Positions 41,891 through 53,798 are shown, counted from the first letter of the stretch. The stretch is 64,000 nt of DNA from a bacterium (GCA_017744355.1 JAGIBK010000001.1:62001-126000); one strand, 5' to 3'. The notes: generated from the sequence alone by a model not told the origin. Made by a program: numbers and translations.

Positions 41891-42958
41891 ATGCGTATTA
41901 CTCATTCGGCGGTCGCCATGCAAGGCGAGCATTTTCAGATGGAAAAATCCGAGAAGCGAGAGTCGCTTCGAGTCTGGCAGGATAAGCCGCAAGCCGAACA
42001 GCCGCCAGCCGCAAGCCCTGCCAAGGTGGTTACCGAGCGTACGAAACCCGAGGATGTCTCGTTCGAGCCCAGCATCCAAGACAAGCTCAAGCTTTCCATG
42101 CTCAAGAAGCTGCTCGGGTTGTTGACGGATCAGGAGATGCGTTTTTACTCGCTCGAACCGGAGCTTGTCGCGGATGACGCCGGCGATAGCTCTGAGCAGG
42201 GGACCAATGACGCGGGCGATCGCTCCGAGCCCGTCACTCGCACCAACCAGATAGCTCAGCAGGGCCCGTCTCGTGGATCCGAGAGGGTGGGCTGGGGGAT
42301 CGCTTACGACTATCACGAATCTTACACGGAGGTCGAGACCACCCGCTTTTCGGCGGCTGGCAAGATCCAGACGGCTGACGGCAAATCCATCGATTTTTCC
42401 GTGCAACTCCAGATGAGCCGGTTCTACATGGAGAGCACCAACGTCAGATTCCGTGCCGGCGATGCCAAGCTCATGGATCCCCTGGTGATCAACTTCGATG
42501 CTCCTGCCGCAGAGCTGACCCAGACCAAGTATCGCTTCGATCTCGATGCGGACGGCGAGCCTGATCAGGTGTCGTTCGTCTCGGCAGGCAGCGGCTTCTT
42601 GGCCCTCGATCTCGACGGTGATGGGCAAATCAACGACGGTCGCGAGCTTTTCGGCCCCAAATCCGGTGACGGGTTCGCCGAGCTGGCCGCCTATGACGAG
42701 GATGGCAACGGCTGGATCGATGAGGCGGACTCCGTCTACGACCGCCTGCGCATCTGGACCAAGGATGAAGAGGGGCGCGATCAGCTCTTCGCGCTGGGCC
42801 AAAAGGGCATCGGTGCGATTTTCGTGGGCAGCATCGCCACCCCCTACCACTACAAAACGTCCCCAACCGATCTGCTGGGCCAGGTCCGAAGCACCGGGAT
42901 CTTTCTTCGGGAGAACGGCACTGCTGGCACCGTCCAGCAGATCGACCTGGCGCTCTGA
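41891..42958 (+). CDS. EF-hand/VCBS-like calcium-binding protein
   Basis: A 355-residue protein without a signal peptide. The first 130 residues are charged and disordered; a conserved helix-plus-strand domain follows (VGWGIAYDYHESYTEVETTRFSAAG). Three calcium-binding-like segments stand out: DLDADGEPDQ, DLDGDGQINDGRE and DEDGNGWIDEAD, each with the D-x-D-G-D/N-G pattern of EF-hand or dockerin loops. The ATG at 41891 follows GGAGGA. A role at the cell surface is plausible but no export signal is visible; it may be exported by a non-Sec route. Confidence 0.82.
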   Translation: MRITHSAVAMQGEHFQMEKSEKRESLRVWQDKPQAEQPPAASPAKVVTERTKPEDVSFEPSIQDKLKLSMLKKLLGLLTDQEMRFYSLEPELVADDAGDSSEQGTNDAGDRSEPVTRTNQIAQQGPSRGSERVGWGIAYDYHESYTEVETTRFSAAGKIQTADGKSIDFSVQLQMSRFYMESTNVRFRAGDAKLMDPLVINFDAPAAELTQTKYRFDLDADGEPDQVSFVSAGSGFLALDLDGDGQINDGRELFGPKSGDGFAELAAYDEDGNGWIDEADSVYDRLRIWTKDEEGRDQLFALGQKGIGAIFVGSIATPYHYKTSPTDLLGQVRSTGIFLRENGTAGTVQQIDLAL

Positions 42959-42987
42959 GAAGCGCGTCTGAATCTCCTAGAAGCATC

Positions 42988-43018
42988 GTGGCCAGCCTGA
43001 CGAAGTCAGGCTGGCCAC
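42988..43018. terminator. Bidirectional hairpin terminator (GGCCAGCC family)
   Basis: A perfect 13-bp stem (42988-43000 with 43006-43018) and a 5-base loop separate the calcium-binding and Gly-rich lipoprotein genes, which converge. Confidence 0.82.
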
Positions 43019-43030
43019 TCACTATTCGCC

Positions 43031-43678
43031 CTAGTACCAGTTATAGGAGGCAGTATTGTAGAGGCCCATCGGGGTGACTTGCAGCCCCGGCATGCTGTAG
43101 AAGGCCCCTGCCGAAGTGTAATAGGGATGGTAGTTGCCGCCGTGCTGATAGTAGGGATAGAGGTTGTTTCCGACAGGGTAGTAGATCGAGACGTACGGGA
43201 AGTAGCCTAAATCGCCCCAGCCTCTATTCCAACCGAAGCCACTCCAACCGCCACCCCAGCCAAGGCCGCCCCAGCCGAGGCCACCCCAGCCGAGGCCGCC
43301 CAAGCCAAAGCCGCCCAAGCCGCCGCGGAAGCCCAGGCCACGCCCGCCAAAGCCGCCACGAAAACCTAGGCCACGACCGCCCCAGCCACGCTGCTGGATA
43401 CTACGCTCATTGCTATTCTGCGCTTGCGCCGGCAGGCCGATGATCTTGCTAGGGTCGATTGTGACCAGACGCTTGCTGGCCTCCGAGGCGGGAATGCTCT
43501 CGGGGAGCGTTGCGCGCAGCTGGTCCGGATTCATCGTGTTCTCGGTTGCTTGAATGGCGCGCGCGGGAGTCACCGGATCAGCGGGCGCTTGGGTTGCCGT
43601 AGGAGCCGCACTGGAGCAACCGACAACTCCGATCGCAAGGCCTCCAACAGCCACACGTGCCCATACCTTCTTGACCAT
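43031..43678 (-). CDS. Gly/Tyr-rich lipoprotein
   Basis: A 215-residue lipoprotein with lipobox GVVGC. After a Pro/Ala/Thr linker it has a glycine-rich core of repeated GGRGLGFRGG and GGLGWGG units, and a Tyr/Asn/Pro tail (PYVSIYYPVGNNLYPYYQHG). The tail ends in YNWY. Repeats and aromatic tail parallel the lipoprotein at 22693-23502. Likely a surface-exposed structural or adhesive protein; no enzyme motif. Confidence 0.8.
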   Translation of the reverse strand: MVKKVWARVAVGGLAIGVVGCSSAAPTATQAPADPVTPARAIQATENTMNPDQLRATLPESIPASEASKRLVTIDPSKIIGLPAQAQNSNERSIQQRGWGGRGLGFRGGFGGRGLGFRGGLGGFGLGGLGWGGLGWGGLGWGGGWSGFGWNRGWGDLGYFPYVSIYYPVGNNLYPYYQHGGNYHPYYTSAGAFYSMPGLQVTPMGLYNTASYNWY

Positions 43679-43930
43679 CTTGCCCCTCTTTCCTGGTTGC
43701 TCGGGATGCAGAGGACGACTGAGCGATGGAATGCAACCGCGGCGAATATAGCAAAGGCAGGCCAGGAAAGAAATGATCGCTAGCAGCTTGCGTAATACGG
43801 TGCTTAAGGTTGAGGCGCTAATAAGGCTCTTGGGAAGCTGCCTCTATAAGCGATAGGCTGTTCTTTAGCCTTAAGAGCCATTGCGATAATTCCCTCGCTG
43901 CCCTCATCGCTTGGCATTGTGTGGGGAGCC

Positions 43931-44341
43931 TCAGACGAAGAATATGGCCCCTTCCCACGGGTGATCCTTGGCCGTTCGTAGCCTGGTTTCCAGATCGGAG
44001 GCGTGAAGCTCCAGTTTGTGTCCGTTGGGATCGGTGAAGTAGAGAGAGGCACCTTCTGAACTGTTCGGTTGCCAAACTTCAGCTCCCGATGCGAGCACCC
44101 GCTGGCACATGGCCTGAAAGTCCGTCTCGGAGACCGTGAAGGCTAGATGCGTGTACTCAGGCAGTGGCTGCTCGCGGGTGTCTTCATCGAGCGTCAGCGC
44201 GAGCCAGGTCGCCCCTGCCAGGAAATAGGCCCCTTGGTTCCAGCGGACAAGGGGTTTAAGGCCCAGCACCTCTGCGTAGAAGTCGAAGGACCGTTCAATA
44301 TCTCTGACCGAAAGCGTGATGTGATTGATTCCGCTAATCAT
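43931..44341 (-). CDS. FosA-type fosfomycin glutathione transferase
   Basis: A 136-residue VOC-fold enzyme that matches FosA closely: SGINHITLSVRD with metal ligand His7 and Thr9 (the FosA-specific residue that activates glutathione), RWNQGAYFLAG, YTHLAFTV with His65, the potassium loop NSSEGASLYF (93-102), and GHKLELH with metal ligand Glu111 and later Arg120. FosX would have a Glu base and FosB a Cys at position 9; Thr9 points to FosA. It stands alone. Whether it confers resistance is not known. Confidence 0.88.
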   Translation of the reverse strand: MISGINHITLSVRDIERSFDFYAEVLGLKPLVRWNQGAYFLAGATWLALTLDEDTREQPLPEYTHLAFTVSETDFQAMCQRVLASGAEVWQPNSSEGASLYFTDPNGHKLELHASDLETRLRTAKDHPWEGAIFFV

Positions 44342-44410
44342 ATCGTTCGATGCTAGCATGCTCCTTAGGACTTGCCACCGGCTGGCGCGTTGCAAGGGGG
44401 GATATGCGTC

Positions 44411-45490
44411 ATGACTTGGCCTGATCGTCGTATCCTGGACCTCCTCGGCATCGAGTTGCCGATCCTTCTGGCTCCGATGGCCGGGGCGGCCTCTACCGAG
44501 ATGGCGATCGCAGTCTCCAGGGCCGGTGGCTTGGGGGCCCTCGCCTGCGCCATGTTGACCGCCGAGCAGCTTCGCCAACAGGTGGGCATCTTCCGGCAGC
44601 GCACGCCCCACCCGATCAACCTCAACTTCATCTGCCACAGGCCAGTCGAGCCGGATCCGGAGCGCGAGAAGGCCTGGAAAAGGCGCCTGGAACACTACTA
44701 CCGGGAGCTGGGACTCGATCCCGACGCCCCGACTCCGAAAGCCGAGCGAGCGCCGTTCGATTCGACGATGGCCGGGCTTGTCGCGGCATGCCGGCCGGAG
44801 GTCGTCAGCTTCCATTTCGGCTTACCTTCGAGCGAGCTTATGGCCCGCGTCAAGGCGAGCGGAGCGAAGGTCCTCTCGAGCGCGACGACCGTGGAAGAGG
44901 CCGTCTGGCTCGAGCGCCATGGCTGCGATGCCATCATTGCTCAGGGCATTGAAGCGGGCGGACACCGGGGCATGTTTCTTTCCCGGGATCCCGCCACCCA
45001 GCTTGGGACGATGGCCCTCGTGCCCCAGGTGGTCGATGCGGTGAAGGTTCCAGTGATCGCAGCGGGTGGCATTGCAGATGGGCGCGGGATTGCCGCGGCG
45101 TTTGCCCTGGGCGCCGCAGCGGTGCAGATTGGCACGGCCTATCTGCGCTGTCCTGAAGCGACCATCACGGCGCTTCACCGCCAAGCGCTGCAGACCGCCG
45201 GCGCGGATCAGACGGCCCTCACCAATGTTTTTACCGGGCGGCCTGCCCGTTCGATCGTCAATCGCTTGGTCCGGGAGATCGGCCCCCTCTCTGACCTTGT
45301 CCCGGAGTTTCCGCTCGCTGCCAGTGTACTCGCCCCCCTGAGAGCCCGTGCCGAGGCATCGGGGTCAGCGGAGTTCAGTTCACTCTGGGCAGGACAGGCG
45401 TTTCATCTGGCGCGTGAGCTGCCCGCCGATGAACTGACGAGGCAGCTCGCCAGCGAGGCCTTGGGGCTGTTGCGATCGCCCAGCTGCTAG
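44411..45490 (+). CDS. Nitronate monooxygenase (class I, 2-nitropropane dioxygenase family)
   Basis: A 359-residue FMN-dependent barrel enzyme that oxidises alkyl nitronates. LLAPMAGAASTEMAIAVSRAGGLG opens the barrel; SFHFGLPSS, IAQGIEAGGHRGM, IAAGGIADGRGIAAAFALGAAAVQIGTAYL are the FMN and active-site strands, with the conserved His in GGHRG. A GGGGGG run precedes the ATG at 44411. It may protect against the toxin 3-nitropropionate. Confidence 0.93.
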   Translation: MTWPDRRILDLLGIELPILLAPMAGAASTEMAIAVSRAGGLGALACAMLTAEQLRQQVGIFRQRTPHPINLNFICHRPVEPDPEREKAWKRRLEHYYRELGLDPDAPTPKAERAPFDSTMAGLVAACRPEVVSFHFGLPSSELMARVKASGAKVLSSATTVEEAVWLERHGCDAIIAQGIEAGGHRGMFLSRDPATQLGTMALVPQVVDAVKVPVIAAGGIADGRGIAAAFALGAAAVQIGTAYLRCPEATITALHRQALQTAGADQTALTNVFTGRPARSIVNRLVREIGPLSDLVPEFPLAASVLAPLRARAEASGSAEFSSLWAGQAFHLARELPADELTRQLASEALGLLRSPSC

Positions 45491-45501
45491 CTCATCTTGG
45501 C

Positions 45502-46443
45502 TTACGGCCTCGATTTCGTCTGGGCGATGGCAGCCTTGAGGCCCCTCGCGAGATCCGTGGTCGAGCCGACGCCCCAGTAGTGCAGGAACATCATCCTGGG
45601 CGATTCGCCGGTCATGTGGTTGTGGATGGCGACGATGTTGATGCCCGCGCTTCGCAGCGCCTTGAGGACCCCCTGAAGCTCATCCTCGTACATCACGAAG
45701 TCGCCATCTACGACGGCCTGTTCATCGCTGCCGATAAAAGCGGCCCAGGTGTTGACCCCCATCGTGTTGCCTACCTGATGGCCATGCATGGTGGTCGTGC
45801 GCCCAATGGTGATCTTGTAGACGCCGTTTGCGAGATCGCCCTTCTCGCCCACGACGGCGTCGATCTTCTTCGGGTCGAGTGAGGTCTTGGCCGGGTCGAG
45901 ATTGGCGCTGGGAATCACACCCTTGCCGCCGCTCGTCGCACGAATCTTTTCGAAAACCTTGCCGACGGCAGAGGCCAATGCCGCCTCGTCCCCCATCCCC
46001 CCGATGTGCATGAACATCACCCTGGGCGAGTCCCACAAGAAATGGTTGTGCAAGCCGGTGACTTCAAGGCCGTTCTCGAGCGCCACGCTCATCACGGGGT
46101 TGACCTGGTCCTCGGTCACGACCATATCGCCCATCACCATCGTGGGCGCGCCTACCTTCTGGAAAGCTGCCCAAGAGGTGAGGCCCATGGGGGGCGTCAT
46201 GCGAACCCCGGCGGTGGTGACCTTCAGGTCCGAGCGCGGGACGCTCACCTTGAAGGCCTTTTCTTGTTTGTTGAGCGTCCCCTTGGCGCCGCTCAATCTC
46301 TCGATTGTCGCCGTGTCGAGCTCTTGAGAGGCCGCACCAATCTTGAAATGATTGGCACCTTCTGTCGCATCGGCCCTTCCGCAGGCCGAGACCACGATGG
46401 TTGTCGCCAACACCGTCACAAGGGCGATGCGAGGGTTTCTCAT
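45502..46443 (-). CDS. DUF1259 lipoprotein (LppY/LpqO-like), two repeats
   Basis: A 313-residue lipoprotein with lipobox VVSAC. It holds two copies of the DUF1259 domain: residues 40-165 with GLHNHFLWDSPRVMFMHIGG and 185-310 with AIHNHMTGESPRMMFLHYWG. The conserved HNH and MFxH motifs recur in each. Actinobacterial members (LppY, LpqO) are surface lipoproteins of unknown function. The start with AGGAGC upstream is at 46443. Confidence 0.9.
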   Translation of the reverse strand: MRNPRIALVTVLATTIVVSACGRADATEGANHFKIGAASQELDTATIERLSGAKGTLNKQEKAFKVSVPRSDLKVTTAGVRMTPPMGLTSWAAFQKVGAPTMVMGDMVVTEDQVNPVMSVALENGLEVTGLHNHFLWDSPRVMFMHIGGMGDEAALASAVGKVFEKIRATSGGKGVIPSANLDPAKTSLDPKKIDAVVGEKGDLANGVYKITIGRTTTMHGHQVGNTMGVNTWAAFIGSDEQAVVDGDFVMYEDELQGVLKALRSAGINIVAIHNHMTGESPRMMFLHYWGVGSTTDLARGLKAAIAQTKSRP

Positions 46444-46633
46444 GACGAAGCTCCTCAAAAATCAGGCCACACAGAAGCGCGAGCGCCCGCATCGTAGCAC
46501 GCCCTACAAGCTATGCTCGCTCGCCTCTCCTGCGGCATCAAGCCAATCCCCATGGCCAGGTTTCGTCCAGTCGTTGACGGCAACGGGGGCGGCTTTTAGG
46601 ATGGCCCCGACCAGACCGAGTAGGTGAGGCGTC

Positions 46634-48211
46634 ATGGCGCTCGTCGAGACCTTTCTTGGGCTCATCGTCGTCCTGGGAGTGGTCGCTTTGCTCGCTCCCA
46701 GGATGCGTGTGCCGCTGTCGGTTATCCTGGTGGCGGCGGGCGTCATCATCGCCCTCGTGCCAGGCTTGCCCACGCTGGAGCTCGATCCTGGCATCGTCTT
46801 TTTCCTATTCGTGCCGCCCATCATCTACTATGCGGCGTTTTTCAGCCCGTGGCGCGACCTGCGGGAGAATGTGCGGCCGATTGCGCTGCTGGCGAGCGCG
46901 CTGGTGCTGACGACGATGGTGAGCGTCGCGGTCGTCGCCCATCGCATCCTGCCGGGTTTCTCCTGGCCCCTCGCCTTCGTGCTCGGGGCGATTGTCTCGC
47001 CTTCGGACGCCGTGGCGGTCGTCGACATCTTGAAGGATCTGCGACTACCGCGTCGGTTGGTGAGCATCCTGAAAGGCGAGAGCCTCCTGAACGATCCGGT
47101 GGCGATCATCTCCTACCGCATGTCAGTCGCGGCGGTCGTCGCCGGAACCTTCTCCCTTTGGCAGGCGGGTGTTGCCTTCCTCTTCGTCGCAGCCGGCGGC
47201 ATCCTCGTGGGCTTGGTACTCGGCTGGACAGCCGCTTGGCTGCGAACCCACCTGAACAATCCCGCGATCGAAACGACGGCCTCCATCCTCACGCCCTACG
47301 CGGCGTTTCTGGTAGCCGAGAAGCTCGGCGTGTCGGGCGTTCTCTGCGTGCTGATCGTCGGGATCTACCTCGGCCTGCAGCCCCGGCTCGCGTCGTCGGT
47401 GGCGCGCCTACAACTGACGGCTGCCTGGGGAACCCTGCTGTTCGTCATGAACGGGCTTGTCTTCCTCTTGATGGGGATGCAGATTCCGCCCGTCGTAGGT
47501 CGCTTGGCTGGCCACTCCTTCGTCAACCTGGCTTGGGCGGCCGTTGTCATTTGCTTGACCGTCATCGGGGTGAGGTTCGCCTGGGTCTTCGCCAACATCT
47601 GTTACTCCTGCGCGATGGCGCGGCGGCGGGACTTCCCCTGGGGCGAGGTGGTCGTGACGGCATGGACCGGCATGCGCGGCCTCGATTCGCTCATCACGGC
47701 CCTGGCCTTGCCCTTGTTCGTCAAGTCCGGTGCGCCGTTTCCGGAGCGCGATCGCATTCTGTTCATCACGGCCTGCGTCATCCTGGGGACCCTGTTGCTG
47801 CAAGGCTTAACCCTGCCGGCGCTCGTGCGACGGCTCGGGGTGAGCGATGTCGGGCAGGAAGATCGTGAGGAGGCGGAGGCGCGATACCTGGCGGCTCAGG
47901 CTGCCTTGAAGCGTATCCAGGAAGAAATGGATCACGATCCCGGCCTCTCCGCAGAGGGGTCGGTGGAGCAGCTGCGATCGCGCTATGAGGCGCGCTTGCC
48001 TCGCTACGCCGCGAAGATGCGGGGCGGAAGAGACGAACGCTCGGAAACCCGGGTGGATGCTTACCACCGTCTGCTCAATGCGGCCATTGACGCTGAGCGA
48101 CAAACCATCCTCATGCTGCGCGACCAGGGACGCATCAGCAACGACGTGATGCACCGCATTGAACGTGACCTGGACCTGGAAGAAGCGCGCCACGCCGAGG
48201 AGAAAACCTGA
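46634..48211 (+). CDS. Na+/H+ antiporter, CPA1/NhaP-type
   Basis: A 525-residue membrane antiporter with about 12 hydrophobic segments; ion-binding motif GAIVSPSDAVAVVDIL and ESLLNDPVAIISYR (Asn-Asp pair of electroneutral antiporters), and the later GMRGLDSLITALALPL (arginine-containing helix; usually RGVVSLA). A cytoplasmic tail of about 120 residues (EDREEAEARYLAAQAALKRIQEEM) is helical. It probably controls internal pH or Na+. It is likely monocistronic. Confidence 0.93.
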   Translation: MALVETFLGLIVVLGVVALLAPRMRVPLSVILVAAGVIIALVPGLPTLELDPGIVFFLFVPPIIYYAAFFSPWRDLRENVRPIALLASALVLTTMVSVAVVAHRILPGFSWPLAFVLGAIVSPSDAVAVVDILKDLRLPRRLVSILKGESLLNDPVAIISYRMSVAAVVAGTFSLWQAGVAFLFVAAGGILVGLVLGWTAAWLRTHLNNPAIETTASILTPYAAFLVAEKLGVSGVLCVLIVGIYLGLQPRLASSVARLQLTAAWGTLLFVMNGLVFLLMGMQIPPVVGRLAGHSFVNLAWAAVVICLTVIGVRFAWVFANICYSCAMARRRDFPWGEVVVTAWTGMRGLDSLITALALPLFVKSGAPFPERDRILFITACVILGTLLLQGLTLPALVRRLGVSDVGQEDREEAEARYLAAQAALKRIQEEMDHDPGLSAEGSVEQLRSRYEARLPRYAAKMRGGRDERSETRVDAYHRLLNAAIDAERQTILMLRDQGRISNDVMHRIERDLDLEEARHAEEKT

Positions 48212-48329
48212 TCTGTAGTTGCTCCTTGAATTGCTTCATCAAGAGCGCGTTCGCTGCTGAAGGAGGCCGTCGTGGGCTTGCTGGCAGTCAACCCTTGCAG
48301 GGAGGATGGGAGAGGCTGAACTTGCTGCC

Positions 48330-48755
48330 CTAGTCCTTGCTGGGATCTTCTCCCAGGCCGGTTGGCTTGCCGGCATGGGAGAACCCGATGTTGACGACCT
48401 CCTCGTTGCCTACCACCCAGGCGTCATGGCCAGGGGGGATATAAGCGGCATCACCAGGGCCTAGCTCGACTTCGGTGCCATCATCCATCCTGATGTGCAG
48501 GTGACCGGACACCATGAACACGCGATGCAGCAGTTGGCAGCTTTCCGTGCCGGCTTGCGACTTCACGTCCACTGACCACTTCCAGCCTGGCTGGAAGCGG
48601 GTTCGACTGATGGTGGCGTCGCCGACGTTGACCAGCTCGATTCGACCGTGGGGCGGCGTCTTGGTTTGGAGTGGAGTGGCGAGGTTCTGGTGATCGACCG
48701 GGCCTGAACGAGTGACGAGTGCGGGGGATTCCGACTGGAAATCAGGTTCCGCCAT
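48330..48755 (-). CDS. Cupin-domain protein
   Basis: A 141-residue cupin. TRFQPGWKWSVDVK precedes the two motifs HRVFMVSGHLHIRMDDG and PGDAAYIPPGHDAWVVGNEE. The ATG at 48755 has AGGAGG. It parallels the cupin of 21432-21800 in motif spacing but lacks an operator in front, so a distinct regulation is expected. Ligand or substrate is unknown. Confidence 0.88.
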   Translation of the reverse strand: MAEPDFQSESPALVTRSGPVDHQNLATPLQTKTPPHGRIELVNVGDATISRTRFQPGWKWSVDVKSQAGTESCQLLHRVFMVSGHLHIRMDDGTEVELGPGDAAYIPPGHDAWVVGNEEVVNIGFSHAGKPTGLGEDPSKD

Positions 48756-48966
48756 GGCTTGCCTCCTTTTGGTCGTCCATGGCCTCACGATAGAAGGCGA
48801 CAGGCCATGGCACAAGGCTCGAAGCAACGCTGACAGAATCTGGAAAAATGCGTGAAGCCCGCACGGAAGCTTTTCCGCAAGTTGCTGCTGAGCTACCCTC
48901 AGGGGCTAACGACTTCGATGCGGTACCCATCCACCCTCACGCCTGAGTGCCGGGCGTTGCGAGCTC

Positions 48967-49668
48967 CTAGCGCCGGTTGCGCAAAGCGATGGCAGCAGGA
49001 ATCCACTCAGGGGGATAGCTGGAGGTGCAGCCCTTGGGGACCGGCCGATCGTCCCAGCGGCCCAGCCGTTCGCCGGCTGCGATGGCCTTGTCGGTGTGCG
49101 ACGAATGGTACACCCCGATCATCACCAGGCACATGTTCATCGATTCTTTCTTGGGCCTGGGGGTCGCAGGGAGCTCCGTCTCGATCTTGGCCATGAGCGC
49201 ATCGAGATCGAGGGCGCCCTGCTTATCCTTCTGCACGGCCGAGGTCATGAGGTTCCACCCGGCGCGGCCGAGCAATGGGTCGACCAAATCAAGCCACCTT
49301 GCGCACAAGGCCTCGGCCAACTTTGAATCCTCCAAGACGTTATCTGTTAGCTTGTCGAGGATCGGGGGCGAATCGCAGCTTTCGGCGAGACGGATGCACT
49401 CCTCTTCGCTCAACTGCTTCGGATCGAGAATCAAGGTTGCCAAGACCCGTGCCTCGAACCAACCGGAATCCCACAGTGCAAGCCCCAGGGCGTGCTGTTT
49501 TTTGAGCCCCTTGGCCAGCACCCGAAGGTCGCCCATCTTGATGCCGAAAACCTTGTCCCCGGCCCCTTGCTTCGCATAGATTTTGCGGACCGCAGCCGAG
49601 CCCTTTGCCTCAAGCTCAGCCAGGATCTCCGATGCGCTTGGAATGTCTGTCGTCGCGTTTTTCTGCAT
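48967..49668 (-). CDS. DNA alkylation repair protein, AlkD-like HEAT-repeat
   Basis: A 233-residue protein of the AlkD/YhaZ HEAT-like family, of which AlkD is an N3/N7-alkylpurine glycosylase: KIYAKQGAGDKVFGIKMGDLRVLAKGLKK, LWDSGWFEARVLATLILDPKQLS and WLDLVDPLLGRAGWNLMTSAVQ are typical helical repeats. The start is uncertain (ATG 49668 or 49683); the ribosome site is weak at both. No other repair gene is adjacent. Some family members have no glycosylase activity. Confidence 0.88.
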   Translation of the reverse strand: MQKNATTDIPSASEILAELEAKGSAAVRKIYAKQGAGDKVFGIKMGDLRVLAKGLKKQHALGLALWDSGWFEARVLATLILDPKQLSEEECIRLAESCDSPPILDKLTDNVLEDSKLAEALCARWLDLVDPLLGRAGWNLMTSAVQKDKQGALDLDALMAKIETELPATPRPKKESMNMCLVMIGVYHSSHTDKAIAAGERLGRWDDRPVPKGCTSSYPPEWIPAAIALRNRR

Positions 49669-49820
49669 ACCTAAACTTACCATGCAAGAGGTGTCACGGA
49701 GGCTCTGGCAGGATGAGAGGGCGGTGTGCCCGTAAAAAGCACGGTGGCGTGAAGACACTTTGGGCGGAGCTGGTAAGACGCCGTTGTTAGGGCCAAGGGA
49801 GGGGGTGCTACGATGACCGC

Positions 49821-51011
49821 ATGCCGTCTCTTTTCCTGCTTGTCATCGCCTACCTAGGCTTCATCAGCCTGGGCCTGCCCGATTCGATCCTCGGGGTCGT
49901 CTGGCCATCCGTGTACCCGCATTTCGGGTTAACGGCCGGCCACCTGGGGGTGGTGCTCACCGCGACGGTGAGCGGCTACCTGGTTTCCAGCCTCCTGGCG
50001 GGGCGTGTCTTGCAACTGCTTGGGGTTGGTGGCCTGCTGGCGGCGAGCTGCGCGCTGGTCTCGGTCAGCTTGGCGGGATTCGCGCTCGCTCCGGTCTGGC
50101 TAGTCTTCGTCGGGAGTGCCGTCATCGCGGGGCTGGGGGCAGGGGCCATCGACTCAGGCCTCAACGCCTACGCCGCCCGTCACTTCTCGGCTCGTCAGAT
50201 GAACTGGCTTCACGCCTGCTGGGGGGTCGGGGCCACCCTGTCCGCCATGACCGCCGCCGCGCTCCTGGCGAGGCACTTCCCCTGGCAATGGACCTACGGA
50301 TCCCTGTGCATCCTGATGGTCGGGATGACCGCCCTCTTCACGCTGAGCCTGAATGCCTGGCAAAGGAGCCCCGAGCCTACGGCGGAGTCCCCGGGACCTG
50401 CCCTCTCGGCTCAAGACCAGGTCCCGGCCACGATGCGTGAGGCGCTGCGACACCCGCTGGTCATCGCCCAGGTGGTGGTTTTCTTCGTGTACAGCGGCTT
50501 CGAGATGACGGCCGCGAACTGGTCCTATACGCTCCTCACCCAGTACCGGGAATTGTCCGAGGGGCTCGCCGGTACGGCCGTGAGCCTCTTCTGGGTCTCG
50601 CTCACGGCGGGGCGGTTCTTGCTCGGAGCGATCGCCGATCAGGTGGGCGTCCGGCGTCTTTTAATCCGCTGCGTCACTGCGGGCCTGCTCGGTGGGCTCT
50701 GCTTCGTCCTCGCGCCCTGGCCATGGGTCTGCATCATGGGGCTCGCCGTACTGGGAGCCTCATTGGCCCCGCTGTACCCCGGCATGATGACCCTGACCCC
50801 TCGCCATCTCGGCCGCCTTGCCGAGCATGCGGTCGGGTTCCAGGTCGGCGGCGCCATGCTCGGCCAGGTGAGTATCCCCAGCCTCGGCGGGGTCTTGCTG
50901 GTGGCCTATGGCCCAGCTGCACTCAACGGCCTGGTGGGCGTCATGGCCCTGTTGCTCTGGTTGGCGATCATGGGGCTGCTTTGGGCAGCCCGCCGCGAGA
51001 AGGCAGTCTAG
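49821..51011 (+). CDS. MFS transporter, FucP/NarK-like
   Basis: A 396-residue major-facilitator permease with 12 hydrophobic segments and the internal break after residue 190 (WQRSPEPTAESPGPALS). The first half has SLGLPDSILGVVWPSVYPHF and GLGAGAIDSGLNAYAARHF, similar to sugar or FucP-type MFS; the second has FWVSLTAGRFLLGAIADQVGVRRLL. Substrate is unknown. It ends before a bidirectional terminator at 51067. Confidence 0.92.
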   Translation: MPSLFLLVIAYLGFISLGLPDSILGVVWPSVYPHFGLTAGHLGVVLTATVSGYLVSSLLAGRVLQLLGVGGLLAASCALVSVSLAGFALAPVWLVFVGSAVIAGLGAGAIDSGLNAYAARHFSARQMNWLHACWGVGATLSAMTAAALLARHFPWQWTYGSLCILMVGMTALFTLSLNAWQRSPEPTAESPGPALSAQDQVPATMREALRHPLVIAQVVVFFVYSGFEMTAANWSYTLLTQYRELSEGLAGTAVSLFWVSLTAGRFLLGAIADQVGVRRLLIRCVTAGLLGGLCFVLAPWPWVCIMGLAVLGASLAPLYPGMMTLTPRHLGRLAEHAVGFQVGGAMLGQVSIPSLGGVLLVAYGPAALNGLVGVMALLLWLAIMGLLWAARREKAV

Positions 51012-51066
51012 CCTGTTACGGTGGAGATAGACCCCCGATCGTGCATGCGAGGGGTGAAGGGTAGAA

Positions 51067-51101
51067 AGACGGCCAGCCTGTAAAAGCCAGGCTGGCCGTC
51101 T
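51067..51101. terminator. Bidirectional hairpin terminator (GGCCAGCC family)
   Basis: A perfect 14-bp stem (51067-51080 with 51088-51101) with the loop TAAAAGC. It lies between the convergent MFS and UvrA-like genes; a CTTTC run follows on the minus strand. The loop resembles TAGAAGC of the accessory-region copies. Confidence 0.85.
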
Positions 51102-51150
51102 CTTCTCGTTCGTGTCGTCGGACGCGTTCAGCCTTTGCGTCCTGCCGCTG

Positions 51151-53538
<2,388 letters not shown>

Positions 53539-53798
53539 GAAATCCTCGCGAGCAGCTCGGTGGGCGTCATTGGTCCATTATCTCCAGCAGTTTATCGGGG
53601 GCGATCGGCGTGCTCCGGCCAGAAGTCACGGCGCCCCAAGCGCTGGCCGTTCACCAGGCATTTTACCCGCTTGCCAATGAGTCGTAGCGCCTGGGCACGT
53701 CTTCCGGCACGGACATCAGCTGTCACAAAGGTTCAGGCGCTAGGCCACAAGCTGCTCCGATGGGCCGAACTCTCCGGAAACGAACGCCAGAGGCTAGG

